Source: Cryobacterium sp. SO1
GTDB lineage: Bacteria > Actinomycetota > Actinomycetes > Actinomycetales > Microbacteriaceae
Assembly: GCF_004210215.2 (NCBI RefSeq)
Contig: NZ_CP067394.1
Span: forward strand, 1,178,001 to 1,242,000
Length of the DNA stretch: 64,000 bases
Reading direction: 5' to 3'
Below, in pieces: positions 60,772 to 64,000 of the stretch (position 1 is the first letter of the stretch; each line of letters starts with the position of its first letter). Under the pieces are notes generated by a model. That model saw nothing but the letters and a program-made list of their open reading frames with translations. It had not been told where the DNA came from and did no database searches. The position numbers and the translations under genes were made by a program.

Positions 60772-61392
60772 CTAGGGGAGGCGGTGGGTGCGCAGGATGC
60801 GGAAGCCCTTGTCGGTGGCGTACCGGGAGACCGCCAGGGCACCGGGCTGGTCCGGGAACTCCTCGGCCAGCCAGCGCTGCAGCGAATCGGACCCGAGGTT
60901 GCGCTGCACAACGAGCCAGGCATCCGTGCCGGGCGTCAGCCACGGCAACCAGTGCTCGAGCATCGAGTGCAGCTCGGCCTTGCCCACGCGGATGGGCGGG
61001 TTCGACCAGATGCCCGCGAAAGACAGGGTTTCGGGAACATCCGCCGGCAGAACCGCGTTGATGTTGGTGAGTCCGAGGTTGGCGGCGTTCATCCGCACCA
61101 GCTCGAGGGCTCGCTCGTTGACGTCGACGGCCCAAACCGTGGCGGACGGATCGGCCAGAGCCAGGTGCAGGCTGATCGGTCCCCAGCCGCAGCCGAGGTC
61201 CAGCACATCCCCGCCGCCGGAGGGCAGCGGAGCCTCACGCATCAGAACCTTGGTGCCGGTGTCGATGTGCTCGGGAGAGAAAATCGCGTTCGCGGTGGTG
61301 ACCTCGCGGATCGCGCCGGCGATCTTCACGGTGATCTGCCGCAATTTCAGGTCGCTGCCCGGAGCCGACGAGAAATAGTGTTCGGATGCCAT
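60772..61392 (-). CDS. Class I SAM-dependent methyltransferase, RsmC/RlmG-like
   Basis: A 206-residue methyltransferase. VLDLGCGWGPISLHLA binds S-adenosylmethionine, and SNPPIRVGK is the NPP(Y/F/I) motif of guanine-N2 rRNA methyltransferases (RsmC, RlmG) of the MTS domain. The N-terminal extra domain of the E. coli enzymes is absent. Likely target 16S or 23S rRNA. The ATG lies six bases after a TAAGTT -10 box. Divergent from hflX. Confidence 0.88.
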   Translation of the reverse strand: MASEHYFSSAPGSDLKLRQITVKIAGAIREVTTANAIFSPEHIDTGTKVLMREAPLPSGGGDVLDLGCGWGPISLHLALADPSATVWAVDVNERALELVRMNAANLGLTNINAVLPADVPETLSFAGIWSNPPIRVGKAELHSMLEHWLPWLTPGTDAWLVVQRNLGSDSLQRWLAEEFPDQPGALAVSRYATDKGFRILRTHRLP

Positions 61393-61398
61393 ACAACG

Positions 61399-61404
61399 AA
61401 CTTA
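61399..61404 (-). promoter_or_regulatory. -10 box TAAGTT of the rsmC-like gene
   Basis: Six nt before the ATG at 61392; leaderless pattern. Confidence 0.6.
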
Positions 61405-61420
61405 TCGAAAGAAGAGGAAC

Positions 61421-61426
61421 TACAGT
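61421..61426 (+). promoter_or_regulatory. -10 box TACAGT of hflX
   Basis: Seven nt before the ATG at 61434. The two divergent boxes are only 16 bp apart, so the promoters must overlap. Confidence 0.6.
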
Positions 61427-61433
61427 TAAAGCA

Positions 61434-62975
61434 ATGGATGAATCAACCGCTCCACACGACGATGACGATGTAGTTGCGCGCGTGCTGGCGAGCGCCGAGA
61501 GCCGTTCGTCCGGCTACTCCTTATTCGCTAGCGGGTCCGCACAGGCCCTGCAGGCCCGACCTGCCGACGGCGGATTCGACGGCGGCGATCACGACGGTGA
61601 ACAGACCGAGCGTGAAGACCGCAATGCCCTGCGCCGCGTCGGTGGGCTCTCCACCGAACTGCAGGACGTCACCGAGGTCGAATACCGCCAGCTGCGCCTG
61701 GAGAACGTCGTGCTGATCGGCGTGTACTCCGCCCGTAGCCTGCTCGACGCCGAGAACTCCATGCGCGAGCTCGCCGCCCTGGCCGAAACCGCCGGCGCCA
61801 CCGTGCTCGACGGTCTGCTGCAGCGCCGGGCCACGCCGGACCCGAGCACGTATCTCGGCAAGGGCAAGGCCCTTGAACTCGCGTCTATCGTGGCGGCGCT
61901 TGGCGCCGACACCGTGATCGCCGACTCCGAACTGGCGCCCAGCCAGCGGCGTGCCCTGGAGGACGTGGTCAAGGTGAAGGTCATCGACCGCACCGCCGTG
62001 ATCCTGGACATCTTCAGCCAGCACGCCAAGAGCCGGGAGGGCAAGGCGCAGGTCGAACTCGCCCAGCTCGCCTACCTGCTTCCCCGCCTGCGCGGTTGGG
62101 GTGACTCGATGTCCCGCCAGGCCGGTGGCCAGGTGGGTGGCGCCGGGGCCGGCATGGGCTCGCGTGGACCCGGTGAGACGAAGATCGAACTCGACCGCCG
62201 CCGCATCCACACCCGCATGTCGCGGCTGCGGAAGCAGATGATCGAGATGAAGCCGGCCCGCGAGGCCAAGCGCGCCAATCGCAAGCGCAACGCGGTGCCC
62301 TCCGTCGCCATCGTCGGCTACACCAACGCCGGCAAGTCCAGCCTGCTCAACCGCATCACCAAGGCCGGGGTGCTCGTGGAGAACTCTCTCTTCGCCACCC
62401 TCGACGCCACCGTGCGCAAGTCCACGACGGCCGACGGCCGGCTGTACACCTTCACCGACACCGTCGGTTTTGTGCGCAACCTGCCGCACCAGTTGGTCGA
62501 AGCGTTCAGGTCCACCCTCGAAGAGGTCGCGGACTCCGACGTCATCATCCACGTCGTCGACGCATCCCACCCCGACCCAGCCAGCCAGCTGGCCACGGTG
62601 CGTGAGGTGATCGGCGAGGTCGGCGCCAGCGACATCCACGAGCTGGTGCTGTTCAACAAGAGCGACCTGGTCGGCGACGACGACCGTCTGGTGCTGCGCG
62701 GACTGGCCCCCAAGGCGATCTTCGTGTCGGCACGCACCGGTGAAGGCATCCAGGAGGTGCTGCAGGTCCTGGAAACCATGCTGCCCCGACCGGAGATCCG
62801 GTTGGACCTGCTGATTCCGTACGACCGAGGCGACCTCATTCCGATCCTGCACGAGCAGGGCAAGGTGCTGGCACTGGACTACTCGGAGACCGGCACCCAG
62901 GTCACCGCACTGGTCTCGCCCGGTATCGAGGCCCAGTTCACCCCGTACGTGGTGATCCCGGCCATCGCCGGCTAA
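61434..62975 (+). CDS. hflX: GTPase HflX
   Basis: A 513-residue ribosome-splitting GTPase. An acidic N-terminal region is followed by the HflX domain (DPSTYLGKGKALELASIV), coiled region GPGETKIELDRRRIHTRMSRLRKQMIEM, then G1 GYTNAGKSSL, G2 around ATLDAT, G3 DTVGFVRNLP and G4 NKSD. Start fixed by the -10 box. Members rescue stalled ribosomes after heat or antibiotic stress. Followed by a hairpin at 62988. Confidence 0.96.
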   Translation: MDESTAPHDDDDVVARVLASAESRSSGYSLFASGSAQALQARPADGGFDGGDHDGEQTEREDRNALRRVGGLSTELQDVTEVEYRQLRLENVVLIGVYSARSLLDAENSMRELAALAETAGATVLDGLLQRRATPDPSTYLGKGKALELASIVAALGADTVIADSELAPSQRRALEDVVKVKVIDRTAVILDIFSQHAKSREGKAQVELAQLAYLLPRLRGWGDSMSRQAGGQVGGAGAGMGSRGPGETKIELDRRRIHTRMSRLRKQMIEMKPAREAKRANRKRNAVPSVAIVGYTNAGKSSLLNRITKAGVLVENSLFATLDATVRKSTTADGRLYTFTDTVGFVRNLPHQLVEAFRSTLEEVADSDVIIHVVDASHPDPASQLATVREVIGEVGASDIHELVLFNKSDLVGDDDRLVLRGLAPKAIFVSARTGEGIQEVLQVLETMLPRPEIRLDLLIPYDRGDLIPILHEQGKVLALDYSETGTQVTALVSPGIEAQFTPYVVIPAIAG

Positions 62976-62987
62976 GACGCATCCCGC

Positions 62988-63035
62988 CCGAAGGCGGCAC
63001 CCTCATCCTGAACCAGGAGCGAGTGCCGCCTTCGG
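62988..63035 (+). terminator. Terminator hairpin after hflX
   Basis: CCGAAGGCGGCAC and its exact complement enclose a 22-nt loop. No T-run. Confidence 0.75.
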
Positions 63036-63123
63036 CTCGTTAAGCCGTGTGAATGCGGCACGTAACATTCGGCCATGCACCAGCGCGGCCCGAACGCGCA
63101 TTGTTAGAGTCATCTCATTCGTT

Positions 63124-63147
63124 GCCGGCAGGGATATCCTGCCCGGC
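63124..63147. promoter_or_regulatory. 24-bp near-perfect palindrome upstream of metF
   Basis: GCCGGCAGGGATATCCTGCC then CGGC reads nearly the same on both strands and is about 110 bp before the metF ATG, a likely operator or hairpin. No known methionine-regulator site is matched with confidence. Confidence 0.5.
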
Positions 63148-63257
63148 ATGGAGCGACAGCCGAGCCCGGCACCCGCCCGCGAGCACCTGCCGGTTTGCCC
63201 GGCGGTCCGCGGCCGCCAGGCCCACCGATCTGAACCCACCATGCCGAATGAGGAACC

Positions 63258-64000
63258 ATGACCGCGAGCCCAGAATCAGCATCAACGGACCCGGCCTGTC
63301 CGCCCACCACGCCATTCTCGTTCGAGCTGTACCCGCCCAAATCGGATGCCGCCGCAACCGCACTGCACACCACCATCGACGCCCTCGCCGCGGCCGCACC
63401 CGACTTCATCTCGGTGACCTACGGGGCCAGCGGCTCCTCCCGCACCTCGTCCCTGGACGTGCTTCGCTACATCCTCCAGGCCACCCGGGTCGACCCGATG
63501 GCACACCTGACCTGCGTCGGCTCCTCGCACGCCGAGGCGAGCAGCCTGATCCGCGAGTTCCTCGACGCCGGAGTGCGGAGCTTCCTGGCCCTGCGCGGAG
63601 ACCCGCCCGAGGGGCTCGCGGAAGGCGACACCTTTCTGGGCGACCTGCAGAGCGCCGGTGAACTCGTGCAACTGATCCACCGGGTACAGGCCGAACGGGT
63701 GCCGTACCGGGAGACGCCGATCCCCGGACTGCCCCGTGCCCGCGCCGTCAAGACCGAACACGAACACGTGCGCATCGCGGTGGCCGGGTTCCCGAACGGG
63801 CACCCGCGCTCCCGGTCCACGGCGCAGGACATCGACACCCTGCTGGCCAAGCAGGCCGCCGGAGCCAACCTTGCCATCACCCAACTCTTCTTCCACGCCG
63901 ACCACTACCTGAGCTTCATCCAGCGGGCCAGGGAGGCCGGGGTGGAGTTCCCGATCCTCCCGGGGATCATGCCCGTCACCAGCCCCGGCCGGTTGCGGCG
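63258..64000 (+). CDS. metF: Methylenetetrahydrofolate reductase, 3' end outside the window
   Basis: The first 247 residues of MetF, which reduces methylene-tetrahydrofolate to methyl-tetrahydrofolate for methionine synthesis. FSFELYPPKSDAAATAL is the N-terminal barrel start, DFISVTYGASGSSR the catalytic Glu-region equivalent, LALRGDPP the flavin and folate site, and GANLAITQLFFHADHYL the later barrel. The ATG at 63258 follows GAGG by four bases. The window ends in the PVTSPGRLRR segment. Confidence 0.95.
   Translation, partial: MTASPESASTDPACPPTTPFSFELYPPKSDAAATALHTTIDALAAAAPDFISVTYGASGSSRTSSLDVLRYILQATRVDPMAHLTCVGSSHAEASSLIREFLDAGVRSFLALRGDPPEGLAEGDTFLGDLQSAGELVQLIHRVQAERVPYRETPIPGLPRARAVKTEHEHVRIAVAGFPNGHPRSRSTAQDIDTLLAKQAAGANLAITQLFFHADHYLSFIQRAREAGVEFPILPGIMPVTSPGRLR

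Noticed and set aside
1..64000. tRNA, rRNA or prophage and insertion-sequence genes
   Set aside because: I looked through the gaps between genes and saw no cloverleaf-like GC-box/TTC pattern, attachment site, integrase or transposase.

Overview
The window is GC-rich (roughly two thirds G+C by eye), gene-dense DNA from an actinobacterium, most likely a Microbacteriaceae chromosome of the Cryobacterium/Leifsonia/Microbacterium type. Four observations support this. The chain ftsK-pgsA-cinA-clgR-DUF3046-recA-recX-miaB-miaA-dapF-hflX is intact. One protein resembles mycothiol-dependent enzymes. One large protein ends in a domain like the MTES_1575 endonuclease family, named after Microbacterium testaceum. 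Many genes start 6-9 nt after a TANNNT -10 box, as expected for leaderless actinobacterial transcripts. The genus is an inference. I saw no rRNA or tRNA gene, transposase, integrase or CRISPR array.

Layout. 1-6143: molybdoenzyme and C1 block, with an FdhF/YdeP-like molybdopterin oxidoreductase cut by the window edge, a 2H phosphoesterase, moeA with a coupled 22-codon upstream ORF, mobA and a formaldehyde dehydrogenase. 6447-9167: AI-2E-type permease and Na+/H+ antiporter, convergent. 9286-12728: class II aldolase, CbbY-like phosphatase, dhaL and dhaK, with no dhaM. 12808-19135: a small mycothiol-type enzyme and a 1831-aa DUF4011/helicase/REase-like protein, the best defence candidate here. 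19349-24768: rpsO, fructosamine-kinase-like protein, PfpI-like protein, amino-acid permease and GH13 glucosidase. 25358-29568: CE1758/CE1759 flavin pair, then pyrD class 1B and a PyrK-like subunit. 29824-38087: pnp, Lrp regulator, pterin dehydratase-VOC fusion, glutathione peroxidase, aldo/keto reductase, M16 peptidase, histidine phosphatase and GNAT.

38147-46754: dapB, a TPR membrane protein, a repeat-rich accessory stretch around an AbiEi-like gene, a TIGR01777 epimerase, OsmC, a thioredoxin/DUF4395 pair, dapA and RNase J. 46938-50013: a MacAB-like tripartite ABC exporter. 50158-64000: the conserved ftsK to hflX chain, ending in a partial metF.

Cooperation. The first block can plausibly oxidise formaldehyde to formate and formate to CO2, with MobA and MoeA supplying cofactor. 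DapA, DapB and DapF feed lysine and peptidoglycan synthesis. PNPase and RNase J handle RNA turnover. RecA and RecX, behind a LexA-type box, form the SOS module.

The non-coding structure is unusually rich. There is a dispersed palindrome family (three copies), a double hairpin, a palindromic 145-bp repeat with relatives around the AbiEi-like gene, and a G-tract array of about 130 bp. Three genes (fdhA, recX, dapA) have their last codons and stop codon tandemly duplicated. Several proteins carry in-frame short tandem repeats, mostly near a terminus.
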